From Meghimatium bilineatum (lineage: Eukaryota; Mollusca; Gastropoda; Stylommatophora; Philomycidae), in the NCBI GenBank assembly GCA_034231615.1, contig CM067312.1, positions 9,274,696 through 9,338,695 on the forward strand: a DNA stretch of 64,000 nucleotides, given 5' to 3'. A program made the position numbers and the translations under genes. Below are positions 42,240 through 55,152 of the stretch, piece after piece (within the stretch, counting starts at the first letter, position 1; every line of letters begins with the position of its first letter). Under the pieces are notes generated by a model. The model did not search any database and was not told where the DNA came from. It saw only the letters and a list, made by a program, of their open reading frames with translations.

Positions 42240-44500
42240 TATTCCGTCTCGGCATCCTCAGTTTTTAAAAACTAAATATTGGATCTCATCACATCTCCTA
42301 ATATAAATCTTCCATCTATCCTTTTGTTTTCATTCGCTTCATTCATCTTCATCCGTTCTTTTATTCTCTGTATAGATCTAAATTAATATTAAATTTTCAC
42401 CATGATTTTTTCTTAATCAAACTAAAAACATGAATGAAAGATCCACTTTCCAATTCATTCATATATGATCTAGAATTTTCAAAAGAACATCCCAACCATA
42501 GATCATAAATAACATAACTAGAAGCAGACATTAGTTCTGAGACAGACACTTGTCACAGACGCACTTTCCTTCTTTTGAAAGTACTCGTAAGTCATAAATA
42601 TATGACAAGATTAATCCGTTATTCCATTTCTAGATGATATATTGAGGTACGTTCTGCGCTTGGTGATTAGTTTTTTTTATTGTTGTCGTGGAGATATATA
42701 GAATTCGTATGGGCTTGAAGTCTATACAAACATAACCTTAAACTCTTTAGTGATTAATGATTTTCAGAGTCGACGGCGATATATTTCTTGCATACCCATT
42801 GGAGTATCGTCTTTTTTATCACATAGCGATATAGTATGAATGATGGCGGTTAGGTAGTCCGATGACTATTACTCATACAACACCACAATTCTCTCTTATA
42901 AAATTATGTGGCCGAGGAGGGCATTCGCCCCGTGCGCAGCGCCTAGGTGCCTTATTATTTTTGGGTACAAAATAGTAAAAAAAAGCTTATCGCTTGCGGA
43001 GCAGCGGCGACAAATTATTAGTTTTGTCCCAGGTGTGACTAGTTACACCACTTCTATAATCTTCATGGTCAATTCTAAACGACTTCAATCTCGTAATGAT
43101 ATTCTCCTCTTACGATCAAAGCTGGAGGGTCCAGAAAGGTAATAGAAGACTAGTAGAAATGGTGGACAAGAGAGAAATCTGTGAGATTTGAGTGAGAAGA
43201 TAAAATGAAATAAAATGTTAAAATTTGGTTACTTATCTCTGTGTCAGTCCGTCTGGAGAACGGAAGTTGTAAGTTTTATCTAATAAGGATTATCTCCAGA
43301 TTTAGATGCGCCATGTGAACGTCAATAGTGCCGTTCACGCTCGTGGTGTTCTTAAAGTTTGTATGTAGTATTGTTAAGGCCTTTGGTCGAAACGTCGATT
43401 TGTGTGTCCTCTTATGTGTGTTTCTAGTGGTTAGCAAAACTGCATAGCTTGTTCCACAGCATGAAACTACAGAGGTATGTTCTATGAGCGATACACTCGG
43501 CCGGCGGTGGGCTGTTTTATTGAGAGGGACAAAGTACATATGGTGTAACCAAGTACAAATGAAGTCAATCCTCTACGCCTTTTTGTCCCTATCCAATTTT
43601 CTTTTTAGTAAATGTATGTTCTTGTGAATTTTCGTGAATGTGAAAATGACTTGCACTGGGGATTTTGGTTAAAGTGAGGAGGAGCTATGTAAAGTGTCGA
43701 CCTCACTCCCTTGTCGGACCTCATTTGAAACGAGTAGTAAGAGGGTTCGAGATGACTGGAAGTGAAGTTCGATTCAGTGAAAGACCGTGGTTTTCTACAT
43801 GTCTCACCATGCTCGATGCGGTCCACACCGCCTTGCTGGCGTTCTCATACATTACCCGGTGGACCGATAAACTATCGTACCTCATACGCGTAATTTCGCC
43901 GAATACCAAACTTTACGTGTAGTGGTTAGACAAGACCGGCATGTTTTTGAGACAGTTTCCGCATGACATCACCTACTTTATGACTGCCTAACAGACTGTC
44001 AGTCAAATGTGGAGCCAGAACACGCCTCAGATAGTCCCTGGTGCTTTGTTCACACACCACGTTAAAACTGCTGTAGTTGCATAGTGAACGATTGAATGTG
44101 CCGTTGCTACTGAATCAAATTATGTCATCACATAAACTTCAAAATTAATTTTCGTAAATAGTGATTCATGTATGACATTAACAAAGTAAAACGACCGATT
44201 TGACCAACGTTCTTTCTGATTTGGCTGTTTATCGCCGAGGGTCCTGCCAATGGCTTAATTTTCCTCATGATGGTGTTCTTAAATATTAATTGGTTGACGT
44301 TTTTTTTAGCAAACACTTTTGCAGAACGCGGTTGTTGTTAGCCCTCAGGATACAGAAACAAGTAATGGTTGTTGACTTGAAGTCGGCCGAGAGTACTAAA
44401 ATGCCTCATTGTGATCAGGTATTACTTTTCTATCAAATAAAAATGTGAGAACATAAATAATACATGAATTTGTTCAACGGATATGTTCATTACCGTCCGG
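42240..44500. other. Single-copy sequence, weak signals only
   Basis: 42906-43142 (+) is open and ends at a donor-like AAAG/GTAATAG, but there is no recognised domain. At 43375-43398, GGCCTTTGGTC followed by GAAACGTC resembles the helix II/core 3' side of Penelope-type hammerheads, though the CUGAUGA half is not recognisable. Confidence 0.4.
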
Positions 44501-44519
44501 AAAATAGTTAACGAGTAAC

Positions 44520-44850
44520 AGTACATATTTCTAACAGTATCAAAACATGTAACAATTTATAACAGTACCGTGACATGCAACAATTTATAGCAGTACCATG
44601 AAATATAACAATTTATAATACCACCATGAAATATAATAATTTATGACAGTATCATGAAAAATAACAATAAACTTAAAATATAACTGCATGAATGAATCAT
44701 TGGAGGATGCAGGCAGATTGGAACACGACAGAGTCGTGTTCAGGACATCAATTGAAAAGACAACGTTCTGGAAAGAATATGTCACGTGACGATGATAATG
44801 ACCATGAAATATAACAATTTATAGCAGTACCATGAAATATAAAATTGTAT
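44520..44850 (+). repeat. 28-30-bp minisatellite, about 6 copies, interrupted
   Basis: Units such as CATGAAATATAACAATTTAT plus AGCAGTAC. The LINE piece at 44685-44806 separates the last unit. Confidence 0.88.
44685..44806 (+). pseudogene. Short LINE 3' insertion with probable TSD
   Basis: 122 bp reading ESLEDAGRLEHDRVVFRTSI and then KTTFWKEYVT-stop, like the C-terminal tail of many non-LTR polymerases. It ends in GACGATGATAATGACCATG. AAATATAAC flanks both sides (44676-44684, 44807-44815), although this word is also part of the host array. Confidence 0.65.
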
Positions 44851-45293
44851 AAGCTTAACAAAATCAGGTTTAATAAATAGTAGGTCCTCATTATTTTAAA
44901 ATGTCAGAATCGATCATAAAATGTCCAACACATGGGACTGTAGTGACACTGGGATATTAAGCAGTATAAATAAAAATATGTTAATTGGGGTGTATCACGG
45001 ACAACACAAAACGACAAAGGAATAACATGACAACTAATATAGAAATTAAACAATCAGTCACACATACGACGTTTTGTCCACTACCTTAATGGTGTATATT
45101 TGAACATAAAAAAGCAAGAAACAATAGTACATTCATAGCTATGAAACACAACAACTAGAGGGAATAACAAAACAAGAAACGCCGTCTATTACATTCGTAG
45201 CGATAAAACAGAACTAGAGGGAATAACGTTCTTCGTATTATTTATATTGATAACATTGCAGTATACAAGGTATACGTGCAATAGAGGAGAGGG
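44851..45293. other. Single-copy sequence next to block A'
   Basis: No feature seen. The join at 45293/45294 is only where the comparison with position 1 begins, not a proven duplication boundary. Confidence 0.5.
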
Positions 45294-45364
45294 AAAAAGG
45301 AGAGAAGACAAAACTAGAAGAAAGGGTTAATCAGGGGAGGACTGTAATGTCTAAATGATTCTGT

Positions 45365-45530
45365 GTAAAAAAAAATAAAAAATAATAATAACAAAAAAAA
45401 AAAATAATAATTATAATAATAACGATAATAAAAACAGCAATAATAATAATAGTTATAAAAATAATAATAACAATAATTATAAAAAATAACAATAATGATA
45501 ATAATAATAATATCAATAATAATACTCCTG
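45365..45530 (+). repeat. A/AAT-rich low-complexity tract (block A')
   Basis: Counterpart of 66-235, with small length differences in the A-runs and AAT runs. Confidence 0.9.
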
Positions 45531-45751
45531 TACTACTAACAATACAAGTTATGTGGACGTGTGTGGCTATGTAGATAGTGTTGCAGACAGCGGTACAACG
45601 TTCAAGGAAGTTTCTCTGTGTTTAGCTTTGTGGTTGGTGAGCAGTGTGTAGTACGGGTAAACATTTCTCTCGTATGGCAGACTTACTAGCGATATGGTTA
45701 CAGACATTTACCATTTAATGGAAGTTGTAGAAACACCGACGTATTAGTTAC

Positions 45752-45905
45752 CACCTCCAAAGTCGGATGTGTCAGGCTATTAACGCAAATAAACTACGAC
45801 GCAATGTATTTCCGTTCTTTTAGCTACATACTGCTGGAAATTTAGTAGGACCATCGTCCTGCTACAATAGAGATCCGACCAGAGTGTGAGAACAAGCGCT
45901 AACAT
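45752..45905 (+). mobile_element. SINE relic, short subtype (block A' copy)
   Basis: Counterpart of 452-605 with a few substitutions, so the insertion predates the split of the two blocks. Confidence 0.7.
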
Positions 45906-46109
45906 GTAACAGAAATATACACTGTATAAGACATTCCAATCAATGTTTGTAGAATTATTAGGCACAACTAATACAGCAAATCAAATCGGCAGCACAGTAT
46001 GGACAATCAACAATACAGTATATTTGCAGGTTCGTAGATAAGTAGAGGGAGATTGTGGTCTTCAAACCCTACTTAACAAATTTGAACAAAATTTTAGTAC
46101 TAGGAACGT

Positions 46110-46948
46110 GACCAAGAGGTCGCACAAAATATCCCGTCACCAAGAGGTCGCACGAAATATCGCGTCACCAAGAGGTCGCACGAAATATCCCGTCATCAAG
46201 ATGTTACATGAAATATCCCGTCACCAAGATCGCACGAAATATCCCGTCACCAAGAGGTCGCACGAAATATCCCGTCACCAAGAGGTCGCACGAAATATCC
46301 CGTCACCAAGAGGTCGCACGAAATATCCCGTCACCAAGAGGTCGCACGAAATATCCTGTCACCAAGAGGTCGCACGAAATATCCCGTCACCAAGAGGTCG
46401 CACGAAATATCCTGTCACCAAGAGGTCGCACGAAATATCCTGTCACCAAGAGGTCACACGAAATATCCCGTCACCAAGAGGTCGCACGAAATATCCCGTC
46501 ACCAAGAGGTCGCACGAAATATCCCGTCACCAAGAGGTCGCACGAAATATCCCGTCACCAAGAGGTCGCATGAAATATCCTGTCACCAAGAGGTCGCACG
46601 AAATATCCTGTCACCAAGAGGTCGCACGAAATATCCCGTCACCAAGAGGTCGCACGAAATATCCCGTCACCAAGAGGTCGTACGAAATATCCCGTCACCA
46701 AGAGGTCGCACGAAATATCCCGTCACCAAGAGGTCGCACGAAATATCCCGTCACCAAGAGGTCGCACGAAATATCCCGTCACCAAGAGGTCGCACGAAAT
46801 ATCCTGTCACCAAGAGGTCGCACGAAATATCCTGTCACCAAGAGGTCGCACGAAATATCCCGTCACCAAGAGGTCGCACGAAATATCCCGTCACCAAGAG
46901 GTCGTACGAAATATCCCGTCACCAAGAGGTCGCACGAAATATCACGTC
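46110..46948 (+). repeat. 28-bp minisatellite, 30 copies
   Basis: Same unit as 812-1120, expanded to about 839 bp (30 units) with scattered C/T variants shared among neighbouring units, which points to segmental amplification. Three units (84 bp, 28 codons) restore the reading frame; this creates an artefactual 336-codon frame from 46108. Confidence 0.95.
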
Positions 46949-47116
46949 AAACAGGAAAATTTGCATACGAAAACGGACTAAAGACATTTTTTTCGTACTC
47001 TCTTCTTAAGGTAATCATATCTACTACTCTGAGACAATGCGTAGTGCAATATGGACAATCGGTTTACAAAGCACAAACAGCTTCTACTGAGTTGCTATTT
47101 TGTGAAACCGCTAACT

Positions 47117-47325
47117 AACCAGATAGCATGCCACAAATGGCCATGACACATAGACATAATGGTTATAAAGCCAGAGGCAGACCATGTAAAAGATGGATCA
47201 CAGAAATCAAAGAATCCACAGGAACTAGCTAACAAACAGCGCACACAAAGGCCATCTCCAGAGAACTGTTCCACCCCTGACACCACAAGGCAAACAAGGG
47301 CTACAGCGTATAGATAGATAGCCCA
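47117..47325 (+). pseudogene. Non-LTR retrotransposon C-terminal relic (block A')
   Basis: Counterpart of 1290-1488 with small indels that change the frame after the RKRW-like motif. Non-functional. Confidence 0.6.
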
Positions 47326-48277
47326 CTAACCTTCTTACCATCAAGCTGAAGCACATTATGGAACCAGGAAAACAAGATTCATATCTCAAATTTAAAAGGA
47401 CAGATATTCTTGTGATGTAAAAGCGGCTCTGCCGGACCACAAGACCACCAAGACTTTCTTCTGGAGACCCAGCGGTCCAGTCCACAGCTGCTGATAATGT
47501 ATAAGCTTGAATGTTAGTGAGGCATTGAAGGAAAACATGATGACTTAGAGGGAAATCAAGTAATCGGGGCATAGAGTGGTTCAAACTCTTTTATTTATTT
47601 TTTTTTTTTTTTAAAAGCCATCCAACGTCGTACCAGATATAATATCAATTTAAAACCAAGAGTGGCACATTTTTTTCACGCTAAATCACTTCCAAAGTAA
47701 CATTTCAGAAATTACAATATGGCACGAAATCGATCGTAGCAAAGATGCTGACGGAACTATGTTGCCAGCTAATAATATTTTGAAACAAAATAGCGGCTTT
47801 TGCTTGATATTGCCAAGGGACACAAATTTGATTTTGACACATATTCGAAAAACAGGTTTCTTCTTAATATAATACGTGTAAAGTCAATTCAGTTGATGCG
47901 AACTATTTATCACTCTTTTCCTGAATCAGAAAGCGTGTATAGTAGAACACGCTACATTACCGATTTTAAGAAATAAAACATTTTTATTACAAATATTTCA
48001 TTGTTAATTTCATATTGCCAGACAATGAATTATGTCTTGATTCGTTTTTTTTGGGTATTAGAATAGTCGATTATTGATATCTCATTGCATAGACGTGATA
48101 TTGGAGAAAATAATAGCAAAAAATTGATATATCATGTGTGTACTAAAAGGTTATTAAGGAAGCTCTGGGGGTGGAGTTCATTCACATACCATATACCGGA
48201 TGTGGGCAACAGTTCAGGTCGGCGGGCCGGGTTTTGCTTATTTCGTACGGTATTGGTAGTAGTAGTACATTTGCATA

Positions 48278-48414
48278 TCACTACTACTACTACTGCTATT
48301 ATTATTATTATTATTATTACTACTACTACTACTACTACTACTACTGTCACTACTACAAATACTACTACTTCTACAACTACTACACTACTACTATTACAAC
48401 TACTACTACTACTA

Positions 48415-48446
<32 letters not shown>

Positions 48447-48627
48447 GTCACTACTACTACAATTGCTACTACAACTACTTCTACAACTACTACACTACTA
48501 CTATTACAACTACTACTACAACTACTACTACAACTACTACTACTACTACTACTGTCACTACTACTACAATTGCTACTACAACTACTTCTACAACTACTAC
48601 ACTACTACTATTACAACTACTACTACA

Positions 48628-48660
<33 letters not shown>
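48278..48660 (+). repeat. (ACT)n triplet array, short allele
   Basis: Counterpart of 2445-3702 with an extra ATT run near 48298 and few GTC interruptions. It has the same boundaries, so the difference is contraction or expansion within one array. Confidence 0.97.
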
Positions 48661-48875
48661 GCATACGGTATATGTGAACTTATCACATAAAGTAGACTCA
48701 GAGACTAAGAATGTGACAGGTCACAGAGTACTACAAGTATGTTTATTTTCGGTATCGTGTAGTGTTTAGCAGAAAACGATGACAGGGCCACATTTTTGTC
48801 TTCAGGAACATCGTATCTAGGAATTATATTATCAGCATCTAGTTCACCGCTTTACTTTTTCACAAGACCTAGTAC

Positions 48876-49247
48876 CTATTTCTGTGGGCTATATTAAGCT
48901 AGGAACAGTTGGTAATCTATTTCCGTGGGCTATATCAAGCTAGGAACATTTGATAATCTATTTATGTGGGCTATATCAAGCTAGGAACATTGGATAATCT
49001 ATTTCTGTGGGCTATATCAAGCTAGGAACATTTGATAATCTATTTCCGTGGGCTATATCAAGCTAGGAACAGTTGGTAATCTATGTCCGTGGGCTATATT
49101 AAGCTAGGAACAGTTGGCAATCTATTTTCGTGGGCTATATCAAGCTATGAACATTTGGTAATCTATTTTCGTGGGCTATATCAAGCTAGGAACATATGGT
49201 AATCTATTTCCGTGGGCTATATCAAGCTAGGAACATTTGGTAATCTA
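48876..49247 (+). repeat. 41-bp minisatellite, 9 copies
   Basis: Same unit and borders as 3917-4370, two units shorter. Confidence 0.95.
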
Positions 49248-50213
49248 AAGGTTTTTCATTAAAAAAATTAAACTATAGGGTGTCTATAACGTCGTGCAAT
49301 AAGTAGTTGCTTGCATGCTTAAGCAGCCATACTATAGTTACTGCTTTGAAGAACCGAAAACACCAGCTGAGGGTAACCGTGGGGATTGGGCACCAAGGTA
49401 AATACAGGCTTGTCTTCTCAAGAATATGAAGACTGGTTATAATAATCTGTTGCTCAATTGCGCAAATACAAAGTAGTATGGGTATTGGCGGGTGCATTGA
49501 GGGTATTTGTGTGTGTTTTGTTGGAGGGAGAGGGGTGTGTGCTGTTATTATCTGTGTGAGCAATACATTTCAGAAGTATCCTTTTCCTAAAAGTTGTGTA
49601 TTTTTTATTTATCCCCTTCACTTCCCTCCCTCTTTTTCTAATCTTCATGCAATATCCTCTGTTATTGTGACCAATGTTCACTATCGTCCTTCGACTATCG
49701 CTTCTAACGAAATTTACTTCAACCATTTTGTTAGTCCACATCGGATTTCAGATAAGTGGGTTTTTTCCCTCTGACATTACTTATATTTTTCTTCTTTTAT
49801 TATATATGTGCTGTGATTTTTCCTTTTACTCTCTCTCTCTCTCTCTCTCATGTTCTTGCCATTACTGTCTTTTACTCATTTTTCTTTCTCTTATCTTATC
49901 TCCCTTATTATCTTCTTTTGTTCCGCTTCACAACTTGATTTTATGTTTATAATATTCATTTATTGTTGTTCGTTGTTGTCTTGATGACATTTTTTTAATT
50001 CGAAACGTTGTTTGTCCCTGTTGACGTCGTTAGTGTGTTCTGTATTTTATTGCAAAATTCCCCACATATCTCTGTTTTTTTCTCCTCACTACTCTGTGTT
50101 GCATCAGACCCTCACATTTTCCGTACGTTAGGTTGTCTCCCTAACACTGAGGCTTATTTATCCTTTGATAACAATCAACGCGGATGCAACGTCTGCTGTT
50201 CAACGGGCTGGAA

Positions 50214-50487
50214 CTTGCAATGTTCCCTCTAAGACAAGAGCACACGTTAGCAAGACTATACCTCCTTGAGCGGATAAGCACCATTTTTCTGCGTAAACAT
50301 TCTACATAAAAGAAATTTTCGTCTACATTTTCTTCAGCATGTTTATTTAAACCAGTTCTACTGTTTATTATAGGAACCTCTACAAACGTTTATATACATA
50401 CGTATTGTGCACCAAGTCCAAACTCCGTGCGCTAATTGACAGAAATGTGTGCGCTAACGCACGGAAGCGCAGCTTAGCGGGAACAAT
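50214..50487. mobile_element. hAT-like MITE (block A' copy)
   Basis: Same insertion as 5363-5636, with the same GGCTGGAA flanks and a few substitutions. Confidence 0.65.
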
Positions 50488-51059
50488 GGCTGGAAGGCAC
50501 TTGCCTTCAGAGCTTTCTAGAACATAAAATAATGTATCCATTACACTCTGATAACTTGGAAATCTATGACATTCGTCCTATGTGCCGTCTTTGACCCTAG
50601 AGGAATAAATAACTAAGTAACTAACTAACACGCTAGTACACCACCAGCCTTGTTGATTTCTCTTGCCAATGGAAAACTGCACCAGGAAGAGATAGCGTTT
50701 CCGAGAAAATGTTCTGGATTATATTCAGAATTTATAACAATTACCTTGACCTTTTACCTGAATTTTATCTCGTTGTTGACATTTTCGTGCGGAGTAGTCC
50801 CTAAAGTTAATGATGTCAGTAATCCTCCATTATTAATGCAAGGAAGATTACGAGACATTGATTTAGAATGATACACGTTTCTTTCAATTTATTTAATAGG
50901 AAACTAAAGTGTTGTTTCATATTTGTTTACGACATACACAATGTACTTTATAGATGTTTTCTTGTTTTGATGTTTGTGTGGAGGAGGAAGTAATAATCTT
51001 CTTCTTAACAAAGATGTTCACAGAAACTCATTTAAGCTGATTGTCTATGGGAGAAACCA

Positions 51060-51745
51060 GACTAGAACATTTGTTTGTTCATGGGAGTAAGAGGAGTAGA
51101 ACATTCAGTTTCGCATGAGAGTAATAGTAGTAGAACATTCAGTTTCGCATGGGAGTAAGAAGAGTAGTTTCGCATATGAGTGGTGCTGGGTTCATTCTCC
51201 AGTTGAGGTGGAAATTTTTTTTTAGATCGCAAAGGCTCCCGGGTCGACCCAGGCTTAAATGGGTACCTGATTAATCCGGGAAGTAAAGACTGCGAGGGAG
51301 AGGAGATGGCTACCGTCCTCATTTGGAGAGCCACTGAAAAGTGAGATCGCTATTATCTCACACCCCTACGGCATTAACAAATGATATGGGTTACTTTACT
51401 TTACTACTAAGAGTAGAACATTCAGTTTCGAATGGTAGTAAAGGAGTAGAACATTAAATTTCGCATGGGAGTTAGAGGAGTAGAACATTCAATTTCGCAT
51501 GGGAGTAAGAGGAGTAGAACATTCAATTTCTCACGGGAGTAAGAGAAACAGAACATTCTGTTTCGCATGGGAGTAAGAGGAGTAGAACATTAAATTTCGC
51601 ATGGGAGTTAGAGGAGTAGAACATTCAATTTCGCATGGGAGTAAGAGGAGTAGAACATTCAATTTCGCATTGAAGTAAGAGGAGTAGAACATTCTGTTTC
51701 GCATGGGAGTTAGAGGAACAGAACATTTGTTTGTCCTTGTGAGTG
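51060..51745 (+). repeat. 34-bp minisatellite (type a), block A', split by the SINE
   Basis: Counterpart of 6210-6895 with a nearly unchanged copy number, in contrast to other arrays. Confidence 0.9.
51181..51408 (+). mobile_element. tRNA-derived SINE inserted in a minisatellite (block A')
   Basis: Same insertion as 6330-6557, nearly identical in sequence. Confidence 0.75.
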
Positions 51746-52179
51746 ACATGACTAGAGCCCTTAGTTTCACAGTTAAGCCGTGACCAATAACGGTACAATA
51801 AGACCTCTCAGTAGAAAGTAAACATGACCTAAAGGCTCATTGTTTATTATTTCAGTGCATTTCGTTGTTCTGCCGTAGCATCATTTTCTGGCAGGATACT
51901 CCAATTATAAAGAAAGTGACCAACGAAATCCACACAAAAACCAAGAATCAATCAGACAAAACGTCACGAATGGAGTCCTGTTTACATTATTTTGAGATAT
52001 CTATACTCGTTCATGGTTAAACCACTCTGTAACGCATCCTTTTATAACATATTTTCCTATATTAACATTATCACTTATATCCATTCTTCATTGTTAGTAC
52101 TGTGTATAGCGAATTTCTGTTATTACATGCATATGTCGTCGGTCCAGACCACGTTGTTACAATGGGATTTGATTGTATA

Positions 52180-52224
<45 letters not shown>

Positions 52225-52225
<1 letters not shown>

Positions 52226-52650
52226 GAGTAGAACATTTATTTGTGTATGGAATGATAGAACGGTAACATTTAGTTGTACATGAGTCACCGGCCAAGAGCA
52301 TTTAATTGTACATCGGGCAAAGAAAGAGAAATGGAACATTTGGTTGGGTACTCGAGTAAGAGGAATAGAACATTTGGTTGGGTACTGTAGTAAGAGGAAT
52401 AGAACATGTGGTTGGGTACTGGAGTAAGAAGAATAGAACATTTGGTTGGGTACTGGAGTAAGAGGAATAGAACATTTGGTTGGATACTGTAGTAAGAGGA
52501 GTAGCACATTTGGTTGTGTACTAGAGTAAGAGTAGAAGAACATTTGGTTGTGTACTAGAGTAAGAGTAGAAGAACATCTGGTTGGGTACTGTAGTAAGAG
52601 TAGAAGAACATCTGGTTGGATACTGGAGTAAGAGGAGTAGAACATCTGGT
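52225..52650 (+). repeat. 34-bp minisatellite (type b), about 12-13 copies
   Basis: Contracted counterpart of 7368-8035. Confidence 0.92.
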
Positions 52651-52847
52651 TGTACATGAGACAACTAAAGCATTTAGCTGTATACCAGAGGAACAGGTCT
52701 AGAAAATATGTGTCACGTGCGAGAGATAGGCCTAGAACAGTGTTTCCTATCCTTTTTTAAAAACCATGCCCCACCTAAGTCTTTCTAAAAATTGTTATGC
52801 CCCCTCCCTTTTACCCATGAAACATATAGATATTGTTTTTAGTATTC

Positions 52848-53009
52848 TTCTTCTTCTTCTTCAGCGTTCATTCTCAAACTCCCACTGGATTTCTCTTGTA
52901 ACAGGACAATGATCCTACAAGATTTCCAGTTGAATGTAGTCCAGAGAATGGAAATGCGTTGTGTTGCCGTTTTATTTGCGCCAGTGGCCCAACACATCCG
53001 TCTTCGGCG
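52848..53009 (-). mobile_element. Young SINE, (GAA)-tailed family, present only in block A'
   Basis: A 162-bp insertion lies between two exact copies of the 13-mer GTTTTTAGTATTC (52835-52847 and 53010-53022). Block A has a single, slightly diverged copy of the site near 8220-8235 and no insert. On the minus strand the element starts CCGCCGAAGACGGATGTG, carries the hairpin seen in 452-605 and ends GAACGCTGAAGAAGAAG. The exact TSD and the filled/empty contrast make this a clear LINE-type retroposition event that postdates the block split. Confidence 0.9.
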
Positions 53010-53039
53010 GTTTTTAGTATTCAAAAATTGAATTTTTCC

Positions 53040-53540
53040 ATAAATGAAGACAATAACAACTTGTGTTTCGCTGATGATATTGATCTTATAGCTGGGTCAG
53101 TGGAAGAATTACAAGAGTTAACATCAAAGTTGGAAAAAGTTACCAGCAAGTACGGAATGGAAATCAACACAGAAAAGAGCAAGGTATTGGTCAACAGCAG
53201 AGACACAGAAAAACGGACCAATATCATGATGAATGGACATACGCGTGAAATGGTGAATACTTTCAAATATCTCGGATCCAGCATATGCAGGGATGGAAAA
53301 TGCAAAACAGAATTAAAGATAAGGCTGGAGATGGATTTAGCTTATATGTTAATGCTAAAGATGATGTGAAAAAAAGCAACATCAGTGTAGGAGTAACAGT
53401 CAAACTGTGTAAGTCAATGGTGCTTTCTGTTGTGCTGTATGGTTGTGAGAGTTGGACACTCAATGTGGGTATGAAGAGATGATTACAGGCTTTTGAGTAC
53501 AAATGCTACAGATGAATTCTACAAATTTCCTATTGGGAAC
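53040..53540 (+). pseudogene. RTE-like reverse transcriptase relic, frameshifted (block A')
   Basis: Counterpart of 8235-8750, with FADD, KYLG and YGCESWTL in the same two frames. Directly upstream, block A' alone has the SINE at 52848-53009. Confidence 0.85.
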
Positions 53541-53554
53541 ATACGACAAATGTG

Positions 53555-54265
53555 TACCATTACTACCCTGACTCTGTGTGCTGAAGCATCTAATGTGATA
53601 CTCCTACTACCCTGACTCTGTGTGCTGAATCATCCAATGTGGTACCCCTACTACCCTGACTGTGGGCTGAAGCATCTAATGTGGTACCTCTACTACCCTG
53701 ACTCTGTGTGCTGAATCATCCAATGTGGTACCCCTACTACCCTGACTCTGTGTGCTGAATCCTCCAATGTGGTACTCCTACTACCCTGACTCTGTGAGCT
53801 GAATCATCCAATGTGGTACCCCTACTACCCTGACTCTGTGTGCTGAATCATCCAATGTGGTACCCCTACTACCCTGACTCTGTGTGCTGAAGCATCTACT
53901 GTGGTACCCCTACTACCCTGACTCTGTGTGCTGAAGCATCTACTGTGGTACCCCTACTACCCTGACTCTGTGTGCTGAAGCATCTAATTTGGTACTCCTA
54001 CTACTCTGACTGTGGGCTGAAGTATCTAATGTGGTACCCCTACTACCCTGACTCTGTGTGCTGAAGCATCTAATGTGGTACTCCTACTACCCTGACTGTG
54101 GGCTGAATCATCCAATGTGGTACCCCTACTATCCTGACTCTGTGGGCTGAAGCATCTACTGTGATACTCCTACTACCCTTAATCTGTGTGCTGAATCATC
54201 CAATGTGGTACCCCTAGTACCCTGACTGTGGGCTGAAGCATCTAATGTGGTACCCCTACTACCCT
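53555..54265 (+). repeat. 40-45-bp minisatellite, about 16 copies
   Basis: Counterpart of 8760-9603. The right-hand units match unit for unit between the blocks; the left-hand units differ, so turnover is polarised toward the left end. Confidence 0.93.
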
Positions 54266-54334
54266 GGTTACGAGTTTTTAGTTAGTTAGTTAGTTAGTTA
54301 TCGAGACATGAAAAGTACACACAGGAAAAAAACA

Positions 54335-55152
54335 CACAAACAGAGGGACAGATTGGTTGATGAATGAAGGGACACTAAAATACAACACAAACAGACGGAC
54401 AGATTGGTTGATGAATGAAGGGACACTAAAATACAACACAAACAGACGGACAGATTGGTTGATGAATGAAGGGACACTAAAATACAACACAAACAGACGA
54501 ACCGGTTGGTTGGTGAATGAAGGGACACTAAAATACAACACAAACAGACGAACCGGTTTATTGGTGAATGAAGGAACACTAAAATACAACACAAACAGAC
54601 GGACAGATTGGTTGGTGAATGAAGGGACACTAAAATACAACACAAACAGACGGATAGATTGGTTGATGAATGAAGGGACACTAAAATACAACACAAACAG
54701 ACGGACAGATTGGTTGGTGAATGAAGGGACACTAAAATACAACACAAACAGACGGACAGATTGGTTGGTGAATGAAGGGACACTAAAATACAACACAAAC
54801 AGACGAACCGGTTGGTTGGTGAATGAAGGGACACTAAAATACAACACAAACAGACGAACCGGTTTATTGGTGAATGAAGGGACACTAAAATACAACACAA
54901 ACAGACGGACAGATTGGTTGGTGAATGAAGGGACACTAAAATACAACACAAACAGACGGACAGATTGGTTGATGAATGAAGGGACACTAAAATACAACAC
55001 AAACAGACGGACAGATTGGTTGATGAATGAAGGGACACTAAAATACAACACAAACAGACGAACCGGTTGGTTGGTGAATGAAGGGAAACTAAAATACAAC
55101 ACAAACAGACGAACCGGTTTATTGGTGAATGAAGGGACACTAAAATACAACG
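54335..55152 (+). repeat. 51-bp minisatellite, 16 copies, higher-order
   Basis: Sixteen units fall into three types: GGACAGATTGGTTG, GAACCGGTTGGTTG and GAACCGGTTTATTG. The last two always occur as an adjacent pair after runs of the first type, giving a higher-order block. Because 51 = 3 x 17 and no stop occurs, several frames stay open on both strands; none looks like a gene. Confidence 0.95.

Noticed and set aside
45293-45294. Duplication breakpoint at 45293/45294
   Set aside because: It only reflects where the window starts; true breakpoints are outside the window.
46108-47118. 336-codon basic repeat protein
   Set aside because: 28-bp array with an 84-bp frame period; the C-terminal part is ordinary flanking sequence and copy number is unstable.
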